64,000 nucleotides of DNA, taken from assembly GCA_027604705.1 (NCBI GenBank), contig JADHYV010000011.1:434001-498000 (forward strand). The letters run 5' to 3'. The notes under the pieces are model-generated. The model saw nothing but the letters and a program-made list of their open reading frames with translations. It did not search any database and was not told where the DNA came from. Of this stretch, positions 10,630 through 22,520 are shown in pieces. Made by a program: the position numbers and the translations under genes. Position 1 is the first letter of the stretch. Each line of letters begins with the position of its first letter. The DNA comes from Allomyces arbusculus (lineage: Eukaryota > Blastocladiomycota > Blastocladiomycetes > Blastocladiales > Blastocladiaceae).

Positions 10630-11339
10630 GGCCCGCTGGACGCGGCCTGCGGGTCGTATCGTTGCTGAAGTCGAATCCGCGCGCACAATTTTCCCAAAGA
10701 CTACCGTGCGCGTCTCGACGAGCTTGGGCTCGCGCGTGTTAGTTTAGCGCAACCCTTCGGCGCGCTCTTGTTACAATCCCTCACTCCCCCATTTCGCTCT
10801 TTCGGATTCCATCGCTGTTGGTTGCAAATTCGAGCGTGCTGTTGCGGCGTGTCGCGATAGACGTAGAATAGAGAGCTTGCTGCCCATTCGGTGAACGTTG
10901 TGATCATAGATTTGGTGGGATTCCGTGTTGTTTCAGTGTCGTCGTAGTAGGTCAACGATTCGCGGCTCGGAAAGGAAGCCTGTGCTTGAGATGTCCTCGG
11001 CAGAGTTCCCCTGTCCTCGATGTGCGACGTGACGTGAGCACGACCAGCAGCCAGAGGCTCAACAGCAACGTTGAGCACGTCTCGCACTTCCACCGCGAGA
11101 CAAATACTGCGTCATTCTTGTTTCAAACACGATTCGAACAGTTCCTTCGTTCTCGACCGAGCAGATCCGCAAACGCTGCCGACCGCCCCGACACTGATCC
11201 CAACTTGCCGCATTTCACTCAAAACGCTTCGAAACGACACTGCGCTACCCGCTCTGACCATTCATCCTGCGCCGCACCGGTTTACTCGACCCCGCACCTC
11301 TATCACATCATCTCATTCCGACCACCTACCATATCCACC
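10630..11339. other. Intergenic upstream of MNS1
   Basis: 710 bases, no supported gene. The last 200 bases are pyrimidine- and AC-rich, as expected of a leader, ending CCACCATGG around the proposed start. Confidence 0.5.
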
Positions 11340-12948
11340 ATGGTGCCCGCGCCCGGCCCTGCTCCACATCCGCACTACCCGGCGCTAGCCCTGACTCGCC
11401 CGCGGACCCCCGATGCTAGCACTCCATCCCGACCCCACGGCGCGCCGTCGTCGAAGCGCGGCAACAAGCGGCGCGGCAGCGCGAGTTTGCGCGGTCCGAT
11501 CTCGTCAAGCACCTGACCGAGGACAAGGTCCTGCGCGACGCTTTCACAAACGACGAGCGAGTGGAACGCAACCGCCGCGTGCGCGAGTACCGTGCACACG
11601 CGACCGAGGCGCAGCTGGTGCACCAGCACATGGCCGTATGTCGTGACACTTCTCACGTTCCGTTACGGACGACGGCCACTGACGGGGGTATTCCACCGCG
11701 TAGAACCAAGCTGAACAGGAGCAGCGGCAAAAGGCGCGCGAGGAAGAGGAGGCACTGCTGCACGCGATCCAGCAGCAGCACGACGAGCTGGTCCGGCAAG
11801 AAAAGATCCGGCAGTCGATTCGCGAAAACTCGGTGGAGCTGCGCGAGCTCGAGCACAAGCTGCACGCGGCGTATATGAATGCCGAGCGCGCGACGCAGGT
11901 GCAGCACAAGAAGCTCGCGCACGAGCAGGCCGTGCAGCAGGACCGCGCCTACGCGGCGCAGGTCCAGACGCAGTTGGAGCGTGCCGCGTCGGCCGAGCAG
12001 GCGCAGGAAGAGGCGGCGTGGAAACGGTCGCGTCAGTACAAGGCCTACCTGCAGCACCAGCTCGACGCGCGCGCGCAGGCCAAGGAGGCCGACATGGCGC
12101 AGTTTCTCAAGGAAAAAGAGCTCGTCGACGCCATGGTACGCCGTATCCAGGAAGAGGATGCGGCCGAGCTGCAGCAGCGGTATGCGCAGCAGCGGCAGAC
12201 GCGCGCGTTCATTGACGAGTACCTGTTTGAGCGCGAGGCGTGGCTCGCGGCCGAGCGGGCTAAAATGGAAGAGGAGAACGCCAAGATTGCCGAGCACGTG
12301 CGGCAGCAGGAGCGGCGCGCCGAGGCGCAGCGCGCGGAACGGGCCGCGGCCGAGCAGGCGCGCGCGCAAGTGTATGAGACGCTGACGGCCGACATGACGC
12401 GCACGGAAAAGGCGCGCGCCGAGCTCGAGGAGCTGCGGACCGAGCTGGCGGTCGCCGAGCAGCACGAGCGCGAGGCGCTGCGCGAGCGGCAGGACATGGA
12501 GCGGCGACTCGCGCAAAAGCTCGAGCTGATTGCGGCATATCAGCAGCAGATTGCCGAGCGGCGGCGCGCGCGCGAGGCTGAGCGCGAGGAAGAGGACGCG
12601 TTCCGCGCGCGCATGCTCGCCAAGCTCGCCGAGGACGCGCGGCTCGACCAACTGTCGCGCGAAAAGAAGCGGCTCAAGCAGCTCGAGCACAAGCGCGCCG
12701 TCGACGCCATGGTCGAGGAGCACCGGCGGCGCATCGAGCAGGAGCGCGCGCTCGACGAGGAGGAGCGGCGCAAGGAGCACGCGCTCGAGCAGTTCAAGCA
12801 GCAGGTAATTGAGCAGGAGCGGCAGCGGCTGTTGCGCGAGCATGCGACCAAGCTGCTTGGGTACTTGCCCAAGGGCGTGTTCAAGGATGAAAAGGACCTC
12901 GAGCTGTTTGATGACGAGTTCAAACGCAAGCTGCAGCTCATGGCTTAA
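11340..12948 (+). CDS. MNS1: Flagellar coiled-coil protein MNS1 (TPH domain)
   Basis: Microtubule inner protein of motile axonemes in animals and protists (meiosis-specific nuclear structural protein 1). Almost the whole protein is charged coiled coil (Glu/Arg/Gln/Ala heptads), the trichohyalin-plectin-homology type, and it ends with RQRLLREHATKLLGYLPKGV, which I recognise as the MNS1 C-terminal signature. Exons 11420-11635 and 11704-12948 are firm. The reading frame has a stop just left of 11420, so I propose a first exon holding only the ATG at 11340-11342, with intron 11343-11419 (CTGAC inside, CTAG end). That gives 487 residues, against about 495 for human MNS1. The start is the uncertain part. 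Its presence argues for a flagellated organism. Confidence 0.85.
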
Positions 12949-13259
12949 GTATCGTGTCCACGGTCGGCGTTGGCGTTGACGATGATTGAAGACGTATGCT
13001 TGGGGTTGCCTGAGGGAGGTGCAGTGACGTGGTTGGTGTGTGGGGTCGGAGACTGATGGATGGTGACAACGTTAGGAGATACAAACAATGGCGCGCTGGG
13101 CGTTGGACGTTGATTTTCAATCTGGAAATGGTTTAGCTTGTTGGTCGGAATTCCGGTCATAGAACATAGAACAAGACAACTAAACGTCAAGGCGCACGTT
13201 GACCACAACAGCGGTTGGGTGTTGCAGAGTGATGAGCACCAACAGGTTGCTCTCTCACG
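12949..13259. other. MNS1 3' flank
   Basis: No gene. CpG is still common up to about 13080 and then falls toward the depleted block. Confidence 0.4.
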
Positions 13260-14859
13260 TGGTGTTTCGTGAGCCATAGCTTCGCTTTCAGCTTTCACTG
13301 TGTGATCAGCTCAGTTGCTGCTGTTCTGGCCAGTCATTGCTGTGTGAATGCAGTGTTGCAAGCCAACTGGCGGAGGTATGCCGGCCGAGCTGCAATCTGG
13401 ACGCTGCGAATATTTTTTTTATCTGCAGCCGATGGAGGTGACAATGACAATGGACCGCTTCCAACACCTGCTTGGCCCAATCTTTGAACCTCGATTTCTC
13501 ACCAACCAGCAATTGCATCCACTTCGCTTTTGCACCATGGCTGGGCGCTCTGGTTATCTTCCTAATACAATGCGACAATAATTCGAAAGTTTCACACAGG
13601 CCGAGAAAATCGCGATTTTGTGTTCGCGAAAATGAGGTTTTGGAAGCATTCCAATGCTTTGCTGTGCTGGCCATGAACAGACGCCTCTCTCTGATCCTCT
13701 GAACAGCCATTCTCTGGGCAACTACAGCTCGTCTTGATCCATGTTCTTGCATTTTGACGCCTTCCTTCACTTCTCCCAGGATTTATTTTCTTAACCGCTG
13801 CCACAACACAGCTCATGAACTGTCTCACAAAATCATTTTGTCTCCACCAGCTCTTTTTCCTCCAGGGTTCGCCCAGTAAGAAAAACCGCAAAAAAAATTA
13901 TGTGGATTAACTGCAGTGACAAAGCAAATGACCGCCCAAGCACTGCAAATCAACTCCAACTTATACCAGCATTTCTTGTCACATTGTTGCCTTTTATTTT
14001 TGTTCCCAACAGTGATCAAACAAGAGATACCGCCCAGCCTTGCATATTCTGTTGCCCATTTCATGAATGAGTGATAATCAACTACACATCAGCAAAATGC
14101 AATTACTTTGGGGAGAGTAAAATGGTGATGAGTATGTGGGGCCAAGTCTGGATTGCTCATGTGCTCCTGGCCCCATCCACCTGCAATACAAACACCAAAC
14201 TTGAACCAGTGAATGGCAACAGTTGTTGGCAATTCCCTTCGAGTACCGAAAACGTGTGAGTACCCTCATCTGCAATGCTGGAAGTTGCTCATTCAAAAAT
14301 TTCGCTCTGCATTATTTGAAATTTGCCACCCTTGGAAAGTTCCGCTCTCCAATATCATCAATTTTTTTGCAATTTGGACGTTTAAGTGGGAGTGCAAAAT
14401 CAGGTGGACACTAAATTTTGGCTGCTTGCTTGCTGGGCAGGAAAGCAACATGCATGCTTGCTGGACAGCATAATTCAATGAGCAATCATCTGCAGGCGCT
14501 GCATGGTGCTCAATAAGACTATCTCCATGCAGAAGTGCCAACTGTACACAGCACGGCGCCAAGATTCAAGGATGGCCAACAGATGTTGACAGTGCAGCCC
14601 TGCAGTGGGCAGGATCAGTTTAGGGAGGAGACAGGACAGGATAGATAGGTATGGTAGCTGGCCAGTCCAGTGAGTGTTCAGGACCACGAAACATTGGCTG
14701 CACATGGGCAATACCGTCTTTAGTTTGCTGTTCAAAGAGTTCCCACCAAGGTTGGTCAGCTCTGGCACTGACCTTGAGGTTAGCGCCACATGTGCCTAGG
14801 ACCCTGCCTGAGGACCCTACTGCTGTCATAGGTCCATGCCACTCCTGGACCATCCCCTC

Positions 14860-15070
14860 ATGAACCCCTACTGTGAGCAAGTTGATGGATAGCTCTGGAC
14901 ATGCCCCTGTGAGCCTGGGGGCCTGGACACAAATCCTGGGACCTAGGTCCACATGGTCAGAGAGAGTGAATTTGTGAACATCTACCATGAGCAAGTCCTG
15001 GAGTGGCTGCTGGGAAGGGTTGGACAGGGACTGTGGACCCAGGAACAGCTGTCTTGGACCTAGGTCCACG
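14860..15070. repeat. Degenerate tandem repeat, period about 117 bp, with GGACCTAGGTCC palindromes
   Basis: Two copies align by eye: each starts near TGAACnnCTACnnTGAGCAAG and ends with the perfect 12-base palindrome GGACCTAGGTCC, at 14939-14950 and 15056-15067, exactly 117 bases apart. A weaker third copy (GTGCCTAGGACC near 14793) lies to the left. Confidence 0.65.
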
Positions 15071-17156
15071 TGTGGGCAGTGCAGCTACCCTCAGGGGTTC
15101 TGAGAATGGTTGGGGGATGGGTTGGGGAGAGGGTCAGGGATAGGGTTGGGGATGGTCAGGGTGGTTGGGTGCAAAAAGCTATTCTATAATAGATACGGGA
15201 GGCCATTTCCCAGAATCTCCCATTCTTTGACAAATTCAAGGGCGGAGTTACAAGTATGGGAGATTCTGGGTTAAGATGATGTCAAAAGTAAAGGACACTG
15301 AAAACAATGTTATAAGACAACCCCAAAGTTTCTTGTCATCTGCTAAATGATGACCACCAACAGCTAAACGCCAGACAGCTGCATCTGCACAAGACCAGCA
15401 AAATGGTGCACACACATGCCCAACTTTGTTACATATGTATGTAGAACAATAGTCATTACATGAATGGTTTATGTGCAGTGTGCAAGACAATTTGTTAAAG
15501 GATAGCCAGTATACTTCAATGGGCTTGAGTTTTATGTGGACTGCTGTAGGGAAGACTGGTCAGGCTTTCTGGCTGGTGATTCTGGGTTGCTGCTCCACTC
15601 TCTTGGGCTCTTGCTGGTGGAGGTTTTGTGTAAATGTTGCAAGAACCTTCTTTGCCCTTGTCTCTGAGTCTGAATAAAACACATGAGGCACATGTGCATT
15701 TGCATTTAGAACTAGTCACAATCAAATTTTGGCCCTTGTTGTGGCAGGCATTGTAGCCAATGATGGGAAACCGCAACAGGAGGATGGCGATGTTCACGCA
15801 CAGAATCGCAACGTCAAAGCTGAGCATTTACTATACAAATCAAAAAATTTACATGAGAAATGCAAGCTGGATGGTCCATGAGTGGCTGTTGAAATTGAAG
15901 GGTTGCAGCTTGTCATTGCACAGTTTGAGCTCAATCTCCATGGCCTCCTTGGTGATGGCTTTCGAATCAAAGTTAAAGAATTCACTGGATGAGCTCAGGT
16001 ATACAAATGACATTAGGCGGCTGCTGACCCTGTTTCTGCACTGTTCAGGTTATCACTGAGTAGGGTGGTTTTCTGTGAAACCTCATGGAGCAGAACCGTA
16101 TGGTCAAGGTGGAACAGAGTATGTCAAGTACAGAACTCTATGAGATTTACCAGAAGTCTGTCCAGAAGCGCTTCCCAGGGCACCAGCTTATTTCAATGAC
16201 TGTCTTTGGTGTGCATTTATGCAAATACATTGACCTTCAACAAGGTGGTGATGCACGGCTGTTTTTGAAGCAATGGGTGCAGGTGAATGGGCATCATCAG
16301 GTTGAAAGGGTGCACCATGGGCGAGGGGCAATGGACCTTGCTGATGATGAGCAGTGATTGGCCACCCCACATTATTTATGAAATTGAAGGTGAAAATGGC
16401 TTGAAAGTGCCATGACTGTGGCACAACCTCATCAAAACACAAAATATATTCATCAATTGGCCTCCCAGACCTGTTTTTTCAGGTCACAAAATGCACCATT
16501 CCCAGAACCCCCTGGCTCTAGGGCAGCTGCACTGCCCACACGTTGTGGGGCACAAATGGCTTTGGGGGCAGGATGCTAACACAAAACAAGCAGAGGAGAA
16601 GGGTTGGGGGAAGCCCAGGCTCAGCAAGAGGCACAGGTGATCAAAAGTGTTCTGTTTTGCTGCAAAGCTAGCAGTGCACAAATGGCCCAGAGGTGGGAGC
16701 AAACCAAAATGGAATGCCACAGATAGCTCATGAGAGCATCTCTACCCATTGAGCCCTCCTGCAATGCGTTCCTTGGTGCACTGATCGTGCAGAACGTTGC
16801 AGTCCATTTTGCTTACTTTGCACAAAAGTGAGTGCATTGCAATTGTACTTCAAACATTGCACCAACAGTAAGAGAAGTGAGGCCCACACGATAATTCTTG
16901 GAGAATAAAGTGCTACGATGCAAAGATGTATCCAACTCGCCGCCCATTTTATGGCAACAGGATATGAATTTGCAGAGAGACAAATTGTTGTGGAGAGAGT
17001 TAACTGGAGGCAAGCACAGGTCTACATGCAAGCAACAGACCACTATTTGTTGGCAGGCTTCGCTCTTGCATTACAAACTCCAGATTGAAGTGGGCGGCAG
17101 CTGAAAAGCGCCAATGTCAGCCGATCTTTTAGAGTGCCAAAAGGTTGCATGTACTT

Positions 17157-17197
17157 TCTTCTTCTTCTTCTTCATCATCATCATCATCATCATCATC
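17157..17197. repeat. (CTT)n(CAT)8 microsatellite
   Basis: CTT units run into eight CAT units; simple sequence inside the CpG-depleted block. Confidence 0.9.
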
Positions 17198-17720
17198 TGC
17201 AATGCTCTAAGTCGTTCCGTCTCAAAGTGGCAGACATTCACCAATTCTTCTTGCATTCGGTTAACACTTCTCTTTTCTGCTCGTCCATTGATTCGTCAAC
17301 AATTTGTCCATGATGTTTGGGAACACTCTTGCCAATGATCTCACAGCTTGTTGACTTTCTCAGCCAATGGTCCTCACCTGGCAGTGGTCCCCTAGATACT
17401 TGCACACATCAATCAATTGTTGTTGTTGCTTTGCATCATGTCACTCTAACAATAGACGTCTCACTGACAACGCTCCAGCTTGTATGCCCCATTTCTTGTC
17501 ATGCGAGATCCATGCTGTTCCAGGATAATTGTGGTGAGTCCATGATGCAAGATGCTGGTCAGAGGAGTGGGATGCGGATTGGCCTTGAGTTTTCACCTTG
17601 AAATGTCTGGCGCTAAAGTGGGGATGGAAAAACCAATTTCATATTGTGCAATGTGCATGTGTCGTCTTCCTTGCGCTTGGCCCTCTGCCACCACCTGCTC
17701 TGCCCCTTGCACAGTGGGTC

Positions 17721-18355
17721 CTCAACTTCAGCAACGTTGCGTTCTGGTCAATGCATTTGGCGACCGTTTCACTTTAACTAGGACTCCCGCTGAACATGAT
17801 GTCGGGCGATACTTTAGCGTCTGGGTCGAGCTTGGTAGTCATTTGCAGCAGCGATGGCCTCACAATTTTGACGTTACTGCAATGGTCGAGGGGCGCCAGT
17901 GCCAATTTTGAAGTCGCTGTTAAATATTTGCCGCCAAAGAATCTCTGAAAACAAGGTCAAGGTCAACTCATTGCGTGCCGTGTCGGGTGCGGAAATCACA
18001 AACCAAAAGAACGAACGCAAATCCATCCATCCATCCATCCATCCATCCATCCATCCACGATGCCCACGACGACGCGGCCCACCCCGGCGGTCGAGAAAAA
18101 TGTACAGCCAATACAACCACCACCATGGGACGAGGGAAAGGGAAGAGAGCGGGACGAGGAGAGCGGACCTACACCTCCCGGCGCCAAGGGCTTGCCGACC
18201 TCGGCGGGAACGATCGACTTGCGAACCGACACACACGGCGCAGACGGCGCGTCGTGCCCCGTGACGCTGGACCAGAGGAGCGCCGATTCGGCCAGGCGGG
18301 TCCGTCCTTCTCCACCCCACTCTCCACGTCCTCCTCTCGACGCCAACCGACCGCT
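17721..18355. other. ARIH1 3' flank with ATCC microsatellite
   Basis: Nine perfect ATCC units lie at 18021-18056. CpG content returns to the genome norm here. No gene supported; the long plus-strand ORF entering from this side is an antisense shadow of ARIH1. Confidence 0.6.
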
Positions 18356-19988
18356 TCATGGCCGCACCGTCCACGTCCACCGGCCCTCCTTGAGCCCGCG
18401 CGCCGTATCCTCGACCAAGATATCGCGGCGCTGCTGCACGTAGACCGTCTTGTCGAGCACTTTTTGCCGCAACTGCGGGATATTCGCGGGCACAATCTCC
18501 GACTCGAGCAAACCCGACAAGTGTTCGACGGCCAACTCCAAGTCGCGCTGGTTCGACTCGAACAGTTCCGTCATGTTGGTGCGGTCGAGGTAGAACGCAA
18601 ACGCGTAGGTCCACTTGAGCGTCATGCGGCACGACATGACAATATCGACGGCGCGCTTCAAGAACTGCACCTCGATCCACGACAAGTCCGACTGCAGCTG
18701 CATTTCCTGCATCTTGGCCTCGGTCGCCTGGTAGACCTTCTTGTCGAGCTTGGCCGACTGCTCGTGGTTGGCGTACCGGTTGTAGTAGTGCAAGTACCGC
18801 TCAAGCGAGGCACGCGCCTTGGCCTGCGCGTCGCGCGCGTTGACCGACGCCGTTTCGTCGAACCGCCCGCAATTGTACCACGAACTGCCGTGTTCCGCCC
18901 AGGGCCCCAAACACACCCAGCACCACTCGTACCGGCACTTTTTGCACGTCATGTGGTTGCACCCGCCATTCTTCTCGATCGTCGACTGGCATTTCGGGCA
19001 CTCCTTGGTATTGGCCGAGATCCAGTTGGCCGTTTCCGAGTCGTCCTGGCATTTCTTGAGCCAAATCTTGACGAGAGAGCAGACGCACGGCTGGTGGTCG
19101 TCGAGCGCACACCCGAAACAGAACCGGTGGCCGCAACTGCACGTGACGGTTGGCACGACCTTATCGAGCTGCGTGCGCGCGACATGACACTCGATCGCGC
19201 GATCGCAGTTGGGTGCGGGGCACCACCGCAGGTACTTGCTGTCATCGACAAACGTGCGCAGCAATAGCGTCTCGTACCGGGTCAGAGTCGCGGCATCGAC
19301 GAGCGCGGCCACCGTCGCGGCATCCACAATCAGCTTGCATTTGGCGCCCATGCACGTGATCCGGCGCGACTCGCCCTCGTCGCGGATCTTTTGCGTCAGG
19401 TAGTGTGAGTAGCACGCCGCACAGAACCGGTGGCCGCACCGCAGTGCGACCGACGGCACGTCGTCTCCTTCATCGTAGCACACCTCGCACGTGAAGTTTT
19501 TCACGGTCGAGATCACGGGCCCGGAGTTCGACGACCCGTCGGCATTGGCCAACCGCACGCCGGCTTCCTTTAGCACGCGCACCGGGTCGTCCATGTACCG
19601 CTCAATCAAGAGCTCCTTGTTCCAGGTAAAATGCCGCAGCAGCGTGGCTGCGTGTTCGGGCGCAATGTCAATGATGCCGGCGACGTGGTCGGCCTCGCGT
19701 GTCTGGAAGGCGCGAATCTCGTCGAGCGTGTGCACGGCAAACTCGACCTCCGAGTCCTTTTGCTCGTGCTTGGCCATGTCGGGCAAAAGGCCGTCGTCGA
19801 GGTCTATGTCCATGTCCTGGTCGTCGTCGTCGGTGCCAAACTCCTCGTACTACACGCATCGGAGGAATGTGGGGTTCCGTCAGGCAAGGGAACGCACGAG
19901 ACTCATCTCGGAGAGCTGCAGACAAGTCACGCACCTGGTCGTCATCGCCGCTCTCGTAGGCAAAGTCGTCAAATTCCACGTCCGACAT
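18356..19988 (-). CDS. ARIH1: RBR E3 ubiquitin ligase, Ariadne-1/HHARI type
   Basis: RING-between-RING ligase that takes ubiquitin from an E2 onto its own Cys, then to substrate; usually works with neddylated cullins. Exons are complement of 19935-19988 and 18356-19849 (intron 85 nt), 515 residues. Order: acidic N-terminus; UBA-like part around residues 85-115; RING1 from C139 (CEVCYDEGDD...CGHRFC); IBR; RING2 CPKCQSTIEKNGGCNHMTC with the expected catalytic Cys at 315 (the Cys of GGCNHM); LGPWAEHGSSWYNCGRFDE; then the helical Ariadne domain with CRMTLKWTYAFAFYL. All zinc ligands appear intact. The first exon encodes only 18 acidic residues, typical of Ariadne starts. Confidence 0.94.
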
Positions 19989-20634
19989 GGTGATAGCGTG
20001 CGCTGGTGGGGCGAGCGAAGAAGCGGGAGCGGGCGGGTCGGCGCGGCGAGTCCCCGGCGGCGCGTTCGCGGGCGTTGGGACACTTGATCACGGTTCAACC
20101 GAGACGCGCGCGAGTCGGACGCTGCGTCAGCGGCGGTGGAAGTGGTGCGGGTCGGGACGGCTCGGGTCCAGTCGCAGCGCGAGCAGCACGCGCCGGATCG
20201 CGGATCAGCGGGCACGATGGGCCGAGAAGCGCGTTCTTGGTTCGATTGCGACCAGTCGCGCTGCTCGCGGTCGCGGGCGAGACGAGGAAAGGGGTGGTTT
20301 TCGGGGAGAGCGAGAGTTGGATAGAGCTGAGGCGCCAGTTTGGTCATGTCTTTGGTCGACTTGGAGCGGTCACGTGTTCACTGGAAAGCCGCTCACTGAC
20401 TCAGATGGACCAACCTATCGCGTCACTTGTCACTTGGGCTCGCTCACCCAGGCCCGCCTTCCACGAGCATCACAGCCAACCATGGCTGATTTTGCCTCGA
20501 ACAACAAACCGCCACGAACCCCTCTATTTTCTGTTGTTCGAACTGCCGGTCGTTCGTGGCATAGCAATGCCTTTGATCCACATACGTCCTCCCTCCCTCC
20601 ACGCCCGCCCGCACGCCCGCCCCGCTCCCCGGCG
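19989..20634. other. Intergenic, ARIH1 5' flank / PAQR 3' flank
   Basis: 646 bases. The plus-strand ORFs crossing it have no family resemblance. Nothing else seen. Confidence 0.5.
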
Positions 20635-22520
20635 CTACGCCGCGGCCGGGGCGGGGCACCCCGACTCGATACGCCACGCCATGATCTCCATGGCACTCAC
20701 CGTGTGCACGACCGCGGCGGCCACGACCAAGACATGCCAGATCTGGTGCGAATGCCCGACCAAATCCACCTTCCCGGGAAACCACCGCTCCGGGATCTTG
20801 GCCGCGTACACGGCCGCGCCCGCGATATAAGTCGCGCCCATGACCAGCCACCCGTAAGTGGCCCACCACGGCGCATCGTGCGGGACGCCGTGCACCATCA
20901 GGAAATGGAAGACGGGCAAACCGGCAACGAGCCCAGAGGTGATATAGATGAGCGTGCGCCAGACGCGGAACCGCGCCGTGGTCCAGACGGAGAAGAGCGG
21001 ACCAATGATCCCGACGAGCGAGATCGCCAGGAGCGAGACCACGTAGACAGTGCGCAAAAAGCGCTCGCAGTAGAAGACGTAGTAGGTCAGGACGAGCGCC
21101 GAGCCGCAAATCAGCAACGAAATGCCTGTAGTGTCGGGAGATGCGCCAAAAACGTGAGCATTCGCGGAACAAAATGACGGGCGAAGCGATAGTGACGAAC
21201 CTGCGTAATCCAAGCATCCAAAACGAATGTAGGCTTGCCGACTGTTGCAATAGTGCGTGTGGAACAAAGTGCTGTTCAAAATTGATCGGGAACGGTCAGC
21301 CTCGTCGCGTCGGATAAACAATGGTCCACTGTGAGCGCACCTGAACAGAAAGCACTTGCAGGCCGACAGCAGGAACACCACAAAGACGACGCGGTCCCAC
21401 ACGTCGGCCGCGGGCGGGACCAGGTGATCCGTAGCAAAGACCAAGAGCAGGAACCCGACGAGACCGAGCAAATGCGTCCTAGCCGCGATAGAAAAAAGAC
21501 TCTGGTGAGAGTCATTTCGGCAAAGTTCGCGCAATACGGCGCAATGACGAACCAAATGTTGCCCGTCTCGTTGTGTATGTAGAGCATCGACCGCCACGCG
21601 TCGCGCATCGAGTAGGCGGCGCGGTACCCGCGGTGAATGTACTCGTTGTCCTGGAGATACGTTGGCACTTGATCGATGCGATATCTGCAACAAACCGCAC
21701 GCGCTAGAGCATCAGTTCTCAGGGCCCATCCACGCATCCCATCCGGAACGAAGAGCAAGCAGAGTACCGACGTTGGCAACCGCTGCTCTGTCCAAAACGC
21801 GGAAATGTACGTCGGTTTGCCGACCGGCATATCCGAGTGATTCTCACCCAACAACCCCGCACGTGCCCCGTCCAACGGGCTCACATCATCGTCATCGTCG
21901 TCAGCCAAAGACCTTCGCAGCCCCAACTGCACCGCCGTTGCCGCAAGCCCATCGCTCGTACTGTGCCGCGACCTCGGCCCCGGCACCAGTAACTGCAATG
22001 GAATCTCGGCGCCATTCGTCAGCGACGACCGGCGCTCGGTCATCGATTTGTCAGAGGTCGGGTAGACAGACGCGACGCTCTTGGGCGCGGTCATGGATCG
22101 CAGTGCGGCATTGACCATATCGGCCATGGCGCCCGCGGGCGCCGAGACCGAGTGCGCGATCCCGCCACCACCGGAAGTGCCGTCCGGGTGGTGCGCGACG
22201 ATCGTGTGCACGTGCAAAATGTCGGTGCTCGTGCGGCGTGACCGCGACGCGCTGGGCACTTCCAGGACGACATGATCACCGTGGCCATCGTTGTTGTCAT
22301 GATCAAGATCGTCGTCCAGATGGTTGCGCGCCGATGATCCGGGGCATGTCAGGAGCGGGCTCGTCAAGAGCGTTGTCGTCGGGCGCGCGTCGTCGAGATC
22401 GTCGTCGACGTCGGGAGAGGAAGGCGCTGGTGCAGTCGCGTGGCGACGGCGCGGGGCCGTGGCCGGGTCCGACGCCGAGGCCGTGTGCCGGTGGCGCGCC
22501 CGCGTCGTCGGCACGCTCAT
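20635..22520 (-). CDS. PAQR-family receptor (adiponectin receptor / Izh / haemolysin III type)
   Basis: Seven-pass membrane protein; relatives are zinc-binding ceramidase-like receptors acting in lipid and zinc homeostasis. Exons are complement of 21811-22520, 21553-21684, 21341-21478, 21201-21271, 20635-21125; 513 residues. Motifs made across splices: DNEYIHRGYR, HNETGNIWTHLLG, FLFSTLFHTHYCNS (zinc-site region), RFGCLDYAGISLLI and, in the last helix, GHSHQIWHVLVV. The N-terminal 240 residues are soluble, Asp/Ser-rich and unlike other PAQR proteins. The first intron is uncertain: 126 nt from GTACAT (used here) or 87 nt from GTCGGT; both keep the frame, as does retention. Confidence 0.9.

Larger units (their letters stand above)
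13260..17720. repeat. CpG-depleted, AT-richer gene-free block
   Basis: About 4.5 kb unlike the rest of the window: CpG is rare, TpG and CpA are abundant, GC is lower, and no ORF exceeds about 150 codons. This is what decay by deamination of methylated CpG looks like, so I read it as an old silenced repeat or dead insertion. Inside are a degenerate tandem repeat (14860-15070), a G-rich GGTTGGG-type stretch (15100-15165), a CTT/CAT microsatellite (17157-17197) and a 90-codon ORF at 16085-16357 with no recognised family. I cannot name the source element. Confidence 0.6.

Noticed and set aside
11653-12843. 396-codon minus-strand Leu/Arg-rich ORF
   Set aside because: Exact antisense of the MNS1 coiled coil; Leu runs come from reversed GAG/CAG codons.
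15100-15165. Internal telomere tract
   Set aside because: G runs are irregular and not a fixed repeat unit.
16085-16357. 90-codon ORF in the CpG-depleted block
   Set aside because: Composition looks more protein-like than its surroundings, but there is no recognised family and no linked exon; kept only as a note inside the block.
13260-17720. Repeat-induced point mutation as the cause of the odd composition
   Set aside because: The pattern seen is CpG loss with TpG/CpA gain; classic ascomycete RIP favours CpA to TpA and would raise TpA strongly. CpG methylation decay fits better.
17975-19267. 430-codon plus-strand ORF
   Set aside because: Runs through a microsatellite and then antisense to ARIH1; no independent similarity.
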